Positions 18,594 through 26,871 are shown, counted from the stretch's first letter. The stretch is DNA of 64,000 bases from Lachnospiraceae bacterium (GCA_016282745.1 JAEELL010000146.1:62001-126000), one strand, 5' to 3'. Numbers and translations are program-made. The notes: generated from the letters alone by a model not told the origin.

Positions 18594-19571
18594 ATGGCAA
18601 ATGCAAGTTTACATGCAGCAAGAGATGCAAAAAATGATGAGTTCTATACCCGAATAGAAGATATTAACGAAGAAATGAATTATTATGAAGATAAATTCAA
18701 AGATAAAATAGTATTTTGTAATTGTGACGATCCAAAATGGTCTAATTTTTGGAAATATTTTCATATGAACTTTGAATATCTCGGATTAAAGAAATTAATA
18801 ACTACTCATTATGAGCCAGATGATATTCAATCTTATAAGATTGAATATACGGGTGGAAATGATGAAGATTTTGAAGATGGGGTTATTACACCTCTTTCAC
18901 AGAATGGGGATTTTAGAAGTCCAGAATGTTTGGCATTACTTGATGAATCGGATATCGTAGTTACAAATCCGCCATTTAGCTTGTTCCGAGAATATATTAA
19001 CGTACTCGTGCAGCATAATAAGCAGTTTCTAATTATCGGAAGTTTTAACAATATAACATATAAAGACGTTTTTCCGTTGATTAAGGACAATAAAGTATGG
19101 CTTGGATGTCGTTCTTTAAGTAGGGAAATGTACTTTGATATTCCTGATGAACGAAAAAAATGGCTTGTTGAAAATAAAAAAGAAGGTTCGGCTTATAAAA
19201 TTGTAAATGGCGTTGTTATGGGAAGACTTGCATCAGCTTGCTGGTTCACAAATCTTGATCATAAAAGTAGGCATAATTTTATTGATACGACATATCGCTA
19301 CGCTAAAAAGGAGGAACTATATCCTGATTTATATCCTACATATGATGAATATAATGCCATAAACATTAATAGAATGGCGGAGATACCTATGGATTATGAA
19401 GGAATTATGGGCGTTCCAGTTACTTTTTTGGGAAAGTTTAATCCTGAACAGTTTGAGATTATAGGGTTAGATAGATATGTTGAAGATAATCCTCATTATG
19501 GGCATAGATTTAAAGTGAACGGGAAAGAGACTTACGCTCGAATCTTAATTCGCAGAAAGGTGGGTGACTAA
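18594..19571 (+). CDS. EcoRI-type adenine-specific DNA methyltransferase
   Basis: 325 residues. The ATG at 18594 fits the AAAGG spacing better than a TTG at 18585. Motif IV is NPPF at residues 125-128 (VVTNPPFSLF), and the KNDEFYTR start and WFTNLDH segment match the EcoRI methylase family, which makes N6-methyladenine. It ends three bases before the DUF262-HNH gene. The pair is flanked by terminators and stands apart from the conjugation genes, like a cargo cassette. Confidence 0.85.
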   Translation: MANASLHAARDAKNDEFYTRIEDINEEMNYYEDKFKDKIVFCNCDDPKWSNFWKYFHMNFEYLGLKKLITTHYEPDDIQSYKIEYTGGNDEDFEDGVITPLSQNGDFRSPECLALLDESDIVVTNPPFSLFREYINVLVQHNKQFLIIGSFNNITYKDVFPLIKDNKVWLGCRSLSREMYFDIPDERKKWLVENKKEGSAYKIVNGVVMGRLASACWFTNLDHKSRHNFIDTTYRYAKKEELYPDLYPTYDEYNAININRMAEIPMDYEGIMGVPVTFLGKFNPEQFEIIGLDRYVEDNPHYGHRFKVNGKETYARILIRRKVGD

Positions 19572-19573
19572 TT

Positions 19574-20815
19574 ATGGCTCTTACAATGTCAATCAAACTT
19601 ACTCAAATCAAACTCCGTGAATTATTTGATGGTTATGAAAACTCTGATGAAGATGGTGTTATTGGATATCACGGTAGACTAGACATTCGTCCAAAATATC
19701 AGAGAGAGTTTATTTATGGAGAAAAAGAACAGATTGCTGTTATTGATACGATTAAGCAGGGATTCCCCCTCAATACAATGTATTGGGCTGTTGCTCGTAA
19801 CGATAAAGGAGAAAAAATTCTTGACGCAGAGGGTAATGAAACTTATGAATTAATGGATGGACAGCAAAGAACTATCTCCATTTGTGAGTTTTTAGCTAAC
19901 CACATAGTAGTAAACTTTCAAAAGTTCTTTAATATTCAAAGGTCAACTCCAGATATTGCTGAAAAAATTTTGGATTACGAGCTTCAGGTTTATATCTGTG
20001 ATGGTTCAGTATCTGATAAATTGGCATGGTTTAAAACTATTAATATTGCTGGAAAACCTCTCACGGAACAAGAACTTCTTAATGCTCAGTATGTTGGAGA
20101 ATGGCTTACTAAGGCAAAAGAGTTTTTTAGTAAAACTAACTGTAATGCTGCTGAATTGATGGTAATTCGTGGTAAGAAAGCCTCTGACTATATGACAGGT
20201 TCTCCTATTAGGCAGGATTATTTATCAACTGTTCTTCAATGGATTGCTGATAATCAAGGGCTTACACCACGTAGTGAACAAGGCGATACTTATATGGCTA
20301 ATCATCAGGGAGATGAAACTGCATCAGAAATAAAAAATTATTATAATTCAGTTATGGAATGGATTGGCAGTAAATTTAAAGTATATCGTAAAGAAATGAA
20401 AGGTCTTCCTTGGGGATATTGGTATAATAAGTATCAGCGAAACGAATTAGCTAATAGTATCATAATGAAGAATGCTGATGAAATAGAAGTTGAAATTCAA
20501 AGACTCATTGATGATGATGAAGTAGGTTCTGTTAAAGGAATTTATGAATATATCATAGATGGACAAGAAAAACATCTTTCGTTGCGTACTTTTGATGACA
20601 AAATTAAACGTAAGATATATGAGAAACAACAACATAGATGCCCTTATTGTGACAATAGTATTGGAGGATATACATATCCAAACGGTAAAGAAGAATACGA
20701 GTATGGAGAAATGGAAGGGGATCATATAGTGCCATGGTCTCAGGGAGGAAAAACGGAAGAAAATAATTGCCAAATGCTTTGCAAATGGCACAACGGCCAC
20801 AAATCAGATAATTAA
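19574..20815 (+). CDS. DUF262 (ParB-like) plus HNH endonuclease protein, putative restriction partner
   Basis: 413 residues. The N-terminal DUF262 domain has the DGQQR signature at residues 95-99, a ParB/Srx-type nucleotide-binding fold shared with GmrSD. The C-terminal HNH nuclease has CPYC (from Cys356), GDHIVPW (Asp383-His384) and CKWHNGHKS. It is tightly coupled to the methyltransferase. The likely role is cutting DNA that lacks the partner's methylation. GmrSD relatives instead attack modified DNA, so the direction of discrimination is inferred from the neighbour. Confidence 0.82.
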   Translation: MALTMSIKLTQIKLRELFDGYENSDEDGVIGYHGRLDIRPKYQREFIYGEKEQIAVIDTIKQGFPLNTMYWAVARNDKGEKILDAEGNETYELMDGQQRTISICEFLANHIVVNFQKFFNIQRSTPDIAEKILDYELQVYICDGSVSDKLAWFKTINIAGKPLTEQELLNAQYVGEWLTKAKEFFSKTNCNAAELMVIRGKKASDYMTGSPIRQDYLSTVLQWIADNQGLTPRSEQGDTYMANHQGDETASEIKNYYNSVMEWIGSKFKVYRKEMKGLPWGYWYNKYQRNELANSIIMKNADEIEVEIQRLIDDDEVGSVKGIYEYIIDGQEKHLSLRTFDDKIKRKIYEKQQHRCPYCDNSIGGYTYPNGKEEYEYGEMEGDHIVPWSQGGKTEENNCQMLCKWHNGHKSDN

Positions 20816-20832
20816 TAAAGCAGAAAGAACAC

Positions 20833-20867
20833 AAAAGGCAGTTCGTTATGAGCTGCCTTTTTCTTTT
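20833..20867 (+). terminator. Intrinsic terminator after the defence cassette
   Basis: AAAGGCAGTTC pairs with GAGCTGCCTTT and T-rich sequence follows. The repeated leader promoter starts six bases later. Confidence 0.75.
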
Positions 20868-20872
20868 TATTA

Positions 20873-21020
20873 TTGACTAAATCTGCAAACTGATTTAATA
20901 TAATATCAGAGATTGATAGAGGCAAATGCAAGTATTATTTTGAGTGGCTTTATTAGTCTTATTTTTTTGCAGTAATATATTAAATGACGGAAAGATGTAC
21001 CAGAGGTGCGTCTTTTTTTG
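20873..21020 (+). ncRNA. Repeated promoter-leader RNA, copy 1
   Basis: TTGACT (20873) and TAATAT (20896) are 17 bases apart. The predicted RNA begins AGAGATTGATAGAGGCAAAT and can pair TAGAG with CTTTA, or GGCT with AGTC before a T-run. A second hairpin (20992-21019) ends in seven Ts before the gene. Base changes relative to the other copies keep both pairings through G-U pairs, which supports a real RNA fold. No named family was recognised. Confidence 0.7.
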
Positions 21021-21052
21021 TTATGAAAAAGAACGAAGGGAGAGATAACAGA

Positions 21053-21715
21053 ATGAATTATAGTGTTATAAGAAAAATCATATGTGCAGTTTGCATATTA
21101 TTAGGAATTGGGTTTATAAGTACACAGGAAATTTATGCTTGTGATACAGAGACTCAGACGTATATGTATACTACAGTTAAGGAAACTGTAATCCCTACAT
21201 ATACGCAGTCCAGTTACAAAGTTGTTCTCACAGGAGAGGACAGCAATGTGACTAGGGAAGATGTAGTAACTGTAGTAAAGGATATTGCAGAAGACTATTC
21301 TTCAGAATATGATATTGACATGACTGGTATAAAGGAATACCAGGGAGAGGATCTTGAAGGTTATGAGGTTCGTTTAAATGTCAGTAATCTGAGTTATAAA
21401 CAGCAGGTAAAATTTAACAAAAAACTTAAAAGGCTCAAGAAAGCTCTAAAGAAGAAATGCAAAGGCAGACCTAAATTAGAGAAAGTAGGTGTCATCAATA
21501 AATGGTGCCGGACTAATATCGCGGTTAAGTCAGGAGCTAGTAGTGACATCTATTCCGTGTTTACAACTCGCAAAGCCACAAAGATGGGTTTGGTCAATAT
21601 GAAAGCATTCTTAATTAAGGAATGTTGTGGTTTTCGAACAAGGGTTGTGAAGTATAAGAGTAATTACTGCACTCTAGTAAAAATTGGAAAAAAGAGTTAT
21701 ATAATAGAGGACTAG
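21053..21715 (+). CDS. Secreted protein of unknown function
   Basis: 220 residues. The start at 21053 follows GGGAGAGATAACAGA and gives a clear signal peptide (MNYSVIRKIICAVCILLGIG, cleaved near EIYACD). The mature part is Lys-rich and helical around residues 105-150. No domain recognised. It is the gene behind leader copy 1. Confidence 0.65.
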   Translation: MNYSVIRKIICAVCILLGIGFISTQEIYACDTETQTYMYTTVKETVIPTYTQSSYKVVLTGEDSNVTREDVVTVVKDIAEDYSSEYDIDMTGIKEYQGEDLEGYEVRLNVSNLSYKQQVKFNKKLKRLKKALKKKCKGRPKLEKVGVINKWCRTNIAVKSGASSDIYSVFTTRKATKMGLVNMKAFLIKECCGFRTRVVKYKSNYCTLVKIGKKSYIIED

Positions 21716-21777
21716 CTTGATCAACTAATCTTTTTATTATTACTGCAAAAAAAGAATGAAAATTGAATAATGTAAAA

Positions 21778-21880
21778 CACCTGTGAGGGTGGCAGTTGTA
21801 AACTGACGTATTGCCCTCACGTTACAGAGGTGCATTGAAAGAAGCGAGAGGTCTGTTTATGCAGGCCTCTTATTATTTTA
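21778..21880 (+). ncRNA. Nested-hairpin leader with terminator
   Basis: Three nested pairings are visible: CACCT/AGGTG outside, GTGAGGG/CCCTCAC inside it, and CAGTT/AACTG innermost (21778-21832). A separate hairpin GAGGTCTG/CAGGCCTC with a T-rich tail (21848-21880) follows. The layout of a compact multi-stem aptamer-like domain then a terminator resembles a riboswitch or protein-binding attenuator; no known class was recognised. Confidence 0.55.
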
Positions 21881-21899
21881 GAAAACAGGAGGATGAGCT

Positions 21900-22094
21900 A
21901 TGGATATTAGAAAGGCAATGAAAGGAATTCTTTTTGATACCGGCACTAGAGATGTACAAATTGGGTTCAATGATGGAGATGAAACAGAGTTTACTGTAAG
22001 GAGTAGATCTGAACTTATTGAATGTTGGCAAGAGTTTTGTAAAGAAAATGGATTTAAGCAGAGCAGCGTTGACTATGTAGAATCCCGCTATTGA
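21900..22094 (+). CDS. Small unknown acidic protein
   Basis: 64 residues behind GGAGGATGAGCT. Soluble and acidic (GFNDGDETEF). First gene of a run of small co-directional genes under the nested-hairpin leader. No family recognised. Confidence 0.55.
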   Translation: MDIRKAMKGILFDTGTRDVQIGFNDGDETEFTVRSRSELIECWQEFCKENGFKQSSVDYVESRY

Positions 22095-22109
22095 AAGGAG
22101 GATGAAAGT

Positions 22110-22346
22110 ATGTCTAAAAGATTAACTTGGAATGAAATTTATGAGAGAGCAATAGATACTGCTTGTGGAGATTATCGCCTTGTAGCAAAAGACAATGCAA
22201 GACAGGAGGTAAGAGAACTGGTGTTGAAAGTACATAAATATGATATTGAAACAGCGGAAATTCCCGAAAATGAAGTTGATTATTACTGTGGGCTTCATTG
22301 CATTGAATTTTACGATAACGGAAGCATTAGTTATTACGCAATTTAA
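22110..22346 (+). CDS. Small unknown protein
   Basis: 78 residues, 15 bases after the previous gene, with AAAGGAGGATGAAAGT before the ATG. Mostly helical at the start, with a Cys/His segment YYCGLHCIEFY near the end. Not recognised. Confidence 0.55.
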   Translation: MSKRLTWNEIYERAIDTACGDYRLVAKDNARQEVRELVLKVHKYDIETAEIPENEVDYYCGLHCIEFYDNGSISYYAI

Positions 22347-22382
22347 GAAAATATTTATTGCCAAAAGAAGGAGGAAAGGACA

Positions 22383-23417
22383 ATGAGTACAAAAATATAT
22401 GATGCTTATAAAGTAAAAGTAATGAATGATTTTGAAAAAAAAGAGTTTATCGATGCTTTAAGAAAACATTGTAAAAAGGAATGGAAAACAAGGATTGTTA
22501 AACTTGTTAGTAATAAACTAATTGAGACAACAATCCAAAACTACATTGCAAAAAAAATCGGGAAACCATACGAAATGCCCTGTGATACCATAGAATCATT
22601 ATTTGTAGATAGTCTGCCTGCAACACGAGTTGCGAGATATGTACGTGATGGAAACGATGTCAGCAACAAATCAAACGACACTATGAACGCTATGCACGTT
22701 AATTCTTTTTTGGAAATGTGGATTACATCTCGCATCGATGATGCAAGGAGTGATAGAACTATAGCAACCATAGAATATGATTTTACTGATAAAATAGTCT
22801 TTTTCCCGCTAACTAGAAGAAAAACCTTAATTATGGTTTTTGGACAGACACTCCAAAATGTGTTATATCAATTGACATCTGGAGATATTACAAATGATGA
22901 AAAAGACTTTATAGAAAAATTTGAAGTAGAGGATTATCATTACCAAAACCAGACAGATCCGCCAGAAAATGTCCCAACACGTCTTTATAATAAACGTGAA
23001 AGAGATTGGGATAAGGCAATGCCTTCAGGTGTTCCTAATCGAGATGGTTTTGTAGTATTCTTTTCGTGGGATGACGATTTTCTTTTAAGCCGCTCTTTAT
23101 ATAGACCGCAGTTAATTAGAAAGCATCGCAACGATGCGGAGGAGATTATTTACGATTTTGAAAAGTATATAGAGGCACATATGGATGAATACATCAGTCA
23201 GATAGCGAAAGAAGTGTGTGTTGCTTGGTACCGCAAAAAAAATCCGAACGAATCTGCATTTGAAATCATTTGGAATTTTAATAAACAGATTAAGGATGAA
23301 AAAACAGAGGAATACAAAAAATACCAGGAATTAAAAGAGCAAATAAGAAAAGAGCTTGATAAAATAGATACTTCTATCGATGCTCTGTTAGAAAGCAATG
23401 TAACAGACTGGTTATAA
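22383..23417 (+). CDS. Unknown 344-residue protein
   Basis: Not recognised. It is soluble, rich in charged residues, and has a helical C-terminal tail (about 290-340). GGAGGAAAGGACA precedes the ATG. It lies in the accessory cluster behind virD4 and the defence cassette; no catalytic motif is evident. Confidence 0.6.
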   Translation: MSTKIYDAYKVKVMNDFEKKEFIDALRKHCKKEWKTRIVKLVSNKLIETTIQNYIAKKIGKPYEMPCDTIESLFVDSLPATRVARYVRDGNDVSNKSNDTMNAMHVNSFLEMWITSRIDDARSDRTIATIEYDFTDKIVFFPLTRRKTLIMVFGQTLQNVLYQLTSGDITNDEKDFIEKFEVEDYHYQNQTDPPENVPTRLYNKRERDWDKAMPSGVPNRDGFVVFFSWDDDFLLSRSLYRPQLIRKHRNDAEEIIYDFEKYIEAHMDEYISQIAKEVCVAWYRKKNPNESAFEIIWNFNKQIKDEKTEEYKKYQELKEQIRKELDKIDTSIDALLESNVTDWL

Positions 23418-23488
23418 AGAAAATGCTTACCGTATGTTTTTCTTTATGTCGAAGTATCACATGTAAATTTGGAAAGGAGTAAAGAAAT

Positions 23489-23668
23489 ATGTTAAATTTA
23501 GCAAAGTACAAAGAAAAAGTAGAAAGAGCAAGTAAAGAATCTGGTAGAAGGTCTGGTAGACTTGATAAAAAGTTCGTTCTCGATTTATTGGAAGCAATCG
23601 AGGATGAATACAGTTTGAATCTATTTAGCAGTGAAAACAGCGTTGATTCAGTAGAGTCACACTATTAA
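23489..23668 (+). CDS. Small unknown protein
   Basis: 59 residues, AAAGGAG eight bases before the ATG. A basic N-terminal half (KEKVERASKESGRRSG) is followed by an acidic, Ser-rich half. Not recognised. Confidence 0.5.
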   Translation: MLNLAKYKEKVERASKESGRRSGRLDKKFVLDLLEAIEDEYSLNLFSSENSVDSVESHY

Positions 23669-23685
23669 AAAAGGAGGATGAAAGT

Positions 23686-23856
23686 ATGAGTATGTGTGGA
23701 AGTTGTCCATTATATTGGGATGAAGATGAAGATTATGAACATGAGAATTTTGGAATTACATGTGAAGGTAATACTGACAGGGAAACTTGCGTTTATAACT
23801 TATTAAATCTCATAAATGAATTAGACAGTAGGGTAGAACAAAAAGCTACAGACTGA
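23686..23856 (+). CDS. Small Cys-containing acidic protein
   Basis: 56 residues, AAGGAGGATGAAAGT before the ATG. CGSC near the N-terminus and two further Cys (ITCEG, ETCVYNL) could bind a metal. Not recognised. Confidence 0.55.
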   Translation: MSMCGSCPLYWDEDEDYEHENFGITCEGNTDRETCVYNLLNLINELDSRVEQKATD

Positions 23857-23919
23857 GAGATTTAGGATTAAAAAGTTTGTTTTCTGTAAACATGACAGAT
23901 GCAGACCTAATGGATGTTG

Positions 23920-23952
23920 AGCCCTCATAATATAATATGAGGGCTTTTTTTA
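23920..23952 (+). terminator. Intrinsic terminator
   Basis: GCCCTCATA pairs with TATGAGGGC, followed by seven Ts. It ends the small-gene run just before leader copy 2. Confidence 0.85.
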
Positions 23953-24060
23953 TTGACTAAATCTGTAAACTGGTTTAAAATTATTTACAGAGATTGATAG
24001 AGGCAAATGCAATTATTTAATTGAGTGACTCTAGCAGTCTTATTTTTTTATAATAATTTT
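23953..24060 (+). ncRNA. Repeated promoter-leader RNA, copy 2
   Basis: TTGACT (23953), 17 bases, TAAAAT, then AGAGATTGATAGAGGCAAAT and GAGTGACTCTAGCAGTCTTA with a T-run. It is nearly identical to the 57.1 and 62.2 kb copies but lacks their second terminator hairpin; a short upstream reading frame takes its place. Confidence 0.7.
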
Positions 24061-24091
24061 TTAGCTGAAGGAAAGGAGAGAGGTGATTATT

Positions 24092-24124
24092 ATGATTTTT
24101 TCAGCGCATAAGCAATATGCTTAG
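24092..24124 (+). CDS. Leader peptide MIFSAHKQYA
   Basis: Ten codons with a good ribosome site (GGAAAGGAGAG). Its stop codon overlaps the start of the next gene by eight bases. The following gene has no ribosome site of its own, so it probably depends on reinitiation after this peptide. Confidence 0.5.
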   Translation: MIFSAHKQYA

Positions 24125-24536
24125 CTTGGAGCAGATCGGTAATATTATTAATGGCGTATATCAATATGTTAAGAATAAGAACAACGATCTGCTAATGGAA
24201 ACCGTAAATGGCATCGATGATACGATAAGCAATGATTTCTTCAGAGCTGTAAATTCGTATCCGGCTGTAAGTACAAAGGAACTGCTTTATGTACTATCAT
24301 TAGTAGGCAAATACTTACAAACCTATTACGGAAAAATCCCTGTTAATTGCTCTGAAGAAGAATCAGAGAAAGTGTGGGGAGAGGCAATCGATGAAGCTAA
24401 CAACATTGTTCAAGCAGTTGAAGGTGAATTTGATAAGCCGCACCTTAGAGATTATACAACCCGAATAGTGGTAGCCGCGATGGATATTCTCGAAAAGGAT
24501 TACAACATCAGAAAACTTAATAAGAACCAGTGTTAA
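24117..24536 (+). CDS. Unknown 139-residue protein
   Basis: Helical, soluble and acidic, no recognised motif. It starts inside the ten-codon leader peptide and is followed at once by a terminator. An ATG at 24117 is the first in-frame start. Confidence 0.6.
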   Translation: MLSLEQIGNIINGVYQYVKNKNNDLLMETVNGIDDTISNDFFRAVNSYPAVSTKELLYVLSLVGKYLQTYYGKIPVNCSEEESEKVWGEAIDEANNIVQAVEGEFDKPHLRDYTTRIVVAAMDILEKDYNIRKLNKNQC

Positions 24537-24570
24537 GACGAAAGAAGCAAAAACTTTCGTCTTTTTTTAT
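24537..24570 (+). terminator. Intrinsic terminator
   Basis: GACGAAAG pairs with CTTTCGTC, seven Ts follow. Confidence 0.85.
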
Positions 24571-24594
24571 TTTTAAGAAAGGCGTGTGAAGTTT

Positions 24595-24888
24595 ATGAGT
24601 AAAGAAAGAAAATTAGAAAGATACGATAATAACTTTTTCGGCTGGCATACATTCCAGACACTTGTGACATCGATTATATTCGGTTTCTTGAGTGTTGATC
24701 CGGTTTACACAGGGTTTGATTTTGTCGGAGCCGGATTATCTTTGGGAATCTGCTATTTTATGCTTCTGATGATAATAGCAATGGAATTTTACCAAAGAGA
24801 TGAAAGAGAGCAGAGAAAAGCAATGCGGGAAAAGCGTATAAGAAGAAAAAGAGCTGAGAAAGCAAAGAAAATAAAAATAGCAGCTTAG
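24595..24888 (+). CDS. Small two-helix membrane protein
   Basis: 97 residues. Two hydrophobic helices (about 20-38 and 43-65) with a very basic C-terminal tail (RKAMREKRIRRKRAEKAKK). The ATG at 24595 fits AAAGG spacing better than a GTG at 24586. Function unknown. Confidence 0.6.
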   Translation: MSKERKLERYDNNFFGWHTFQTLVTSIIFGFLSVDPVYTGFDFVGAGLSLGICYFMLLMIIAMEFYQRDEREQRKAMREKRIRRKRAEKAKKIKIAA

Positions 24889-24941
24889 CTTTTGAACGAA
24901 ACAAAATGGTAGTCCACCACCTTACGGAGAGTCAACCTGAG

Positions 24942-24973
24942 AGGGAGATATTGACAACTATTGTTATTCTCCC
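24942..24973 (+). other. Hairpin in the leader of the 44-residue peptide gene
   Basis: AGGGAGA pairs with TTCTCCCT around a loop. The gap 24889-25006 otherwise holds only this and short GC-rich stems. Confidence 0.45.
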
Positions 24974-25006
24974 TTATCGGGGAGGATTTGAAGAAAGGAG
25001 GAATAC

Positions 25007-25141
25007 ATGGGGAAGAGTAAATCTTCTAGGCGTAAGTCTAAGAATAGTAAAAAGGATTATAGCAAAAAAGTAGCGACTCTAATTGCCGTAATAAAGGATG
25101 TCGCGAGCATTCTTTTAGCAATCAAGTCACTACTTGATTAA
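25007..25141 (+). CDS. 44-residue basic, amphipathic peptide
   Basis: GAAAGGAGG lies just before the ATG. The first 21 residues are Lys/Arg/Ser-rich (GKSKSSRRKSKNSKKDYSKK), and the rest forms an amphipathic helix (VATLIAVIKDVASILLAIK). It could be a membrane-active toxin, a bacteriocin-like peptide or a nucleic-acid-binding microprotein. Confidence 0.5.
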   Translation: MGKSKSSRRKSKNSKKDYSKKVATLIAVIKDVASILLAIKSLLD

Positions 25142-25149
25142 AATAATCC

Positions 25150-25189
25150 TACCAAATAGGGGAAGGTTAATTCCTTCTTCTATTTGGTA
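25150..25189 (+). other. Long hairpin after the 44-residue peptide gene
   Basis: TACCAAATAG pairs with CTATTTGGTA, with an inner GGAAGG/CCTTCT stem. It lacks a clear T-run, so it may stabilise or process RNA rather than terminate it. Confidence 0.5.
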
Positions 25190-25213
25190 CTATTCTACCA
25201 TGCAAGAATGCTT

Positions 25214-25291
25214 ATGTCAAAAAAGATACTGGCAATGATATTGCTTATTTTGAGCATTATTGATTTAGTTTTTGTTTTCAAAAAGGAGTAA
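25214..25291 (+). CDS. Possible 25-residue hydrophobic peptide
   Basis: The reading frame encodes MSKKILAMILLILSIIDLVF plus a short basic/acidic end, a one-helix membrane peptide. There is no good ribosome site, so it is uncertain. It overlaps the AAGGAG used by the next small frame. Confidence 0.25.
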   Translation: MSKKILAMILLILSIIDLVFVFKKE

Positions 25292-25295
25292 AGAT

Positions 25296-25364
25296 ATGAG
25301 AAGAAAAATAAAATCGATAGGGCACCGTTTTTTTATAATAATTCGAATGAAAAATAACTTGTAA
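25296..25364 (+). CDS. Possible 22-residue basic peptide
   Basis: AAAAAGGAG lies eight bases before the ATG. The product is very basic (starts MRRKIKSIGHRFF). The stop codon runs into the ribosome site of the next gene, suggesting coupling. Confidence 0.35.
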   Translation: MRRKIKSIGHRFFIIIRMKNNL

Positions 25365-25377
25365 AGGAGTGAACAAA

Positions 25378-25554
25378 ATGGAAAGAAAAAAAGTAATTAT
25401 TGACGGTTGCGATATGGGGAGCCTTCAGATCGGAGAGAGGGCAAAGGTTTTTGTAAACGGACAAGTACTTCTAACATCAGCTGTGGTAAATAAGGTTGTT
25501 GCCGGAGGACACGTTTATATTGAGACCAAAAACACTATATACGCAAGCAAATAA
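25378..25554 (+). CDS. Small unknown beta-rich protein
   Basis: 58 residues. AAAGGAG precedes the ATG at 25378, preferred to an upstream GTG. Its beta-strand pattern (KVIIDG, AKVFVNG, HVYIETK) suggests a small barrel. Not recognised. Confidence 0.55.
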   Translation: MERKKVIIDGCDMGSLQIGERAKVFVNGQVLLTSAVVNKVVAGGHVYIETKNTIYASK

Positions 25555-25598
25555 TTAGTTAAAAGGCAGAGGTGTAAACCATTGTCATTTTGAAAGAA

Positions 25599-25625
25599 AA
25601 GCCCCGTACTATGTTGCGGGGCTTT
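25599..25625 (+). terminator. Intrinsic terminator
   Basis: AAGCCCCG pairs with CGGGGCTTT, GC-rich and unusually clear in this AT-rich region. Confidence 0.75.
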
Positions 25626-25663
25626 AGTGGGTAAAAAATGAAATTCAGAAAGGAAGATTGGTT

Positions 25664-26410
25664 ATGAATAAATATTTGGAAGAACTTGTAAACACAATGG
25701 AAAATGATGACATTAAAGCATTAGCTACAGAGATGATTGAAACAATACCGGAGTATTTCTATCATGTACCAGCCAGCTCAACCGGAAAGTATCACCCAAC
25801 ATATGCTTTGGGCGAAGGTGGTTTGTTAAGACATACAGTTGCATTGGTAAGAATACTTAATTATCTTTTTGTGGGTTCCATTGATTTTACATCGAGAGAG
25901 AAAGATTTAATGAGATTAGCAGGAATTATGCACGATACTAGAAAGTCTGGATCACAGGAAGAATACAATGCAAATCCCTATACAAAGTTTTTGCATCCGC
26001 TATATGCTGCCGAAGTCATAAGAAAATTCAAAAACAGAGGATATAACGATTTTGAAATTGAAATTATGGCAAAAGCGGTAGAGAGTCATATGGGGCAGTG
26101 GAATACATCTCAGTATGAAGATGTTACGCTGCCATTACCACAGGACAAATTCCAGATTATCTTGCACCAGGCTGATTACCTTGCATCACGGAAAGACCTA
26201 GAAGTTCAGTTTACAGATTTTAACAGCACGCAAGCTGAAGTACAATCGCAATCTGTAAACACAGAAATTACAACATTGCCATTTGGCAAGTATAAAGGTC
26301 AAGGTATCAATGAAATAGCAGCAAGTGACAGACAATACTTAAATTGGGTATTAAATAATATGAATTTAAGAGAGAATCTGCGAAAAGCTATTGAAGAAGC
26401 TTTGGCTTAA
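25664..26410 (+). CDS. HD-domain phosphohydrolase with a C-terminal DUF3820-like module
   Basis: 248 residues. The HD motifs are visible: LLRHTVALVRIL, IMHDTRKSG, and ESHMGQW further on, as in metal-dependent phosphohydrolases acting on nucleotides or nucleic acid. The last 45 residues (LPFGKYKGQGINEIAASDRQ) match the small module seen at the end of some exonucleases and in DUF3820 proteins. The substrate is unknown. The ATG at 25664 is preferred over a TTG at 25658. Confidence 0.75.
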   Translation: MNKYLEELVNTMENDDIKALATEMIETIPEYFYHVPASSTGKYHPTYALGEGGLLRHTVALVRILNYLFVGSIDFTSREKDLMRLAGIMHDTRKSGSQEEYNANPYTKFLHPLYAAEVIRKFKNRGYNDFEIEIMAKAVESHMGQWNTSQYEDVTLPLPQDKFQIILHQADYLASRKDLEVQFTDFNSTQAEVQSQSVNTEITTLPFGKYKGQGINEIAASDRQYLNWVLNNMNLRENLRKAIEEALA

Positions 26411-26425
26411 TCTAAACAACTGAAT

Positions 26426-26456
26426 AAAGCATCACACTCGTGGTGCTTTATTTTTT
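26426..26456 (+). terminator. Intrinsic terminator after the HD gene
   Basis: AAAGCATCAC pairs with TGGTGCTTT and a T-run follows. Confidence 0.8.
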
Positions 26457-26553
26457 AAAAAGATTCACAAAAGATACTAATTGAAACACGCTGCCTGATA
26501 AAATATTTAATAAAGAAATTCAAAAAAATATATTAGACAAAGGAGTGATTATT

Positions 26554-26871
26554 ATGTTAAACGAAGAAAGAATTGAAAGACAGTGTGAAGCAAGAGGATT
26601 TAGCGTCCATTTTGGAGCTGGAGTTATTTATATTAATTCCGGGAAAGCTAATTGGAGATTAATGCATGACGGCAATCAGGTGTACAAGGTATTACATGAG
26701 AATTATAGAGGACTCAGATTCAATACCGGCAAGTATAATTCTGGATACCATGAACAAAAGTTATGGAACTTTCAGATGAAGAATATCTTAAATTATATTG
26801 AGAAGCACGATAAGTTATTCTTAACAGAGAGCAAAACACGAAGACCTATTCAAAGATTACAGATTGCATAA
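26554..26871 (+). CDS. Unknown 105-residue basic protein
   Basis: Not recognised. Starts at ATG 26554 behind AAAGGAG. Soluble, basic, with aromatic residues spread through it. First of a closely spaced series of small genes up to 29353. Confidence 0.55.
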   Translation: MLNEERIERQCEARGFSVHFGAGVIYINSGKANWRLMHDGNQVYKVLHENYRGLRFNTGKYNSGYHEQKLWNFQMKNILNYIEKHDKLFLTESKTRRPIQRLQIA

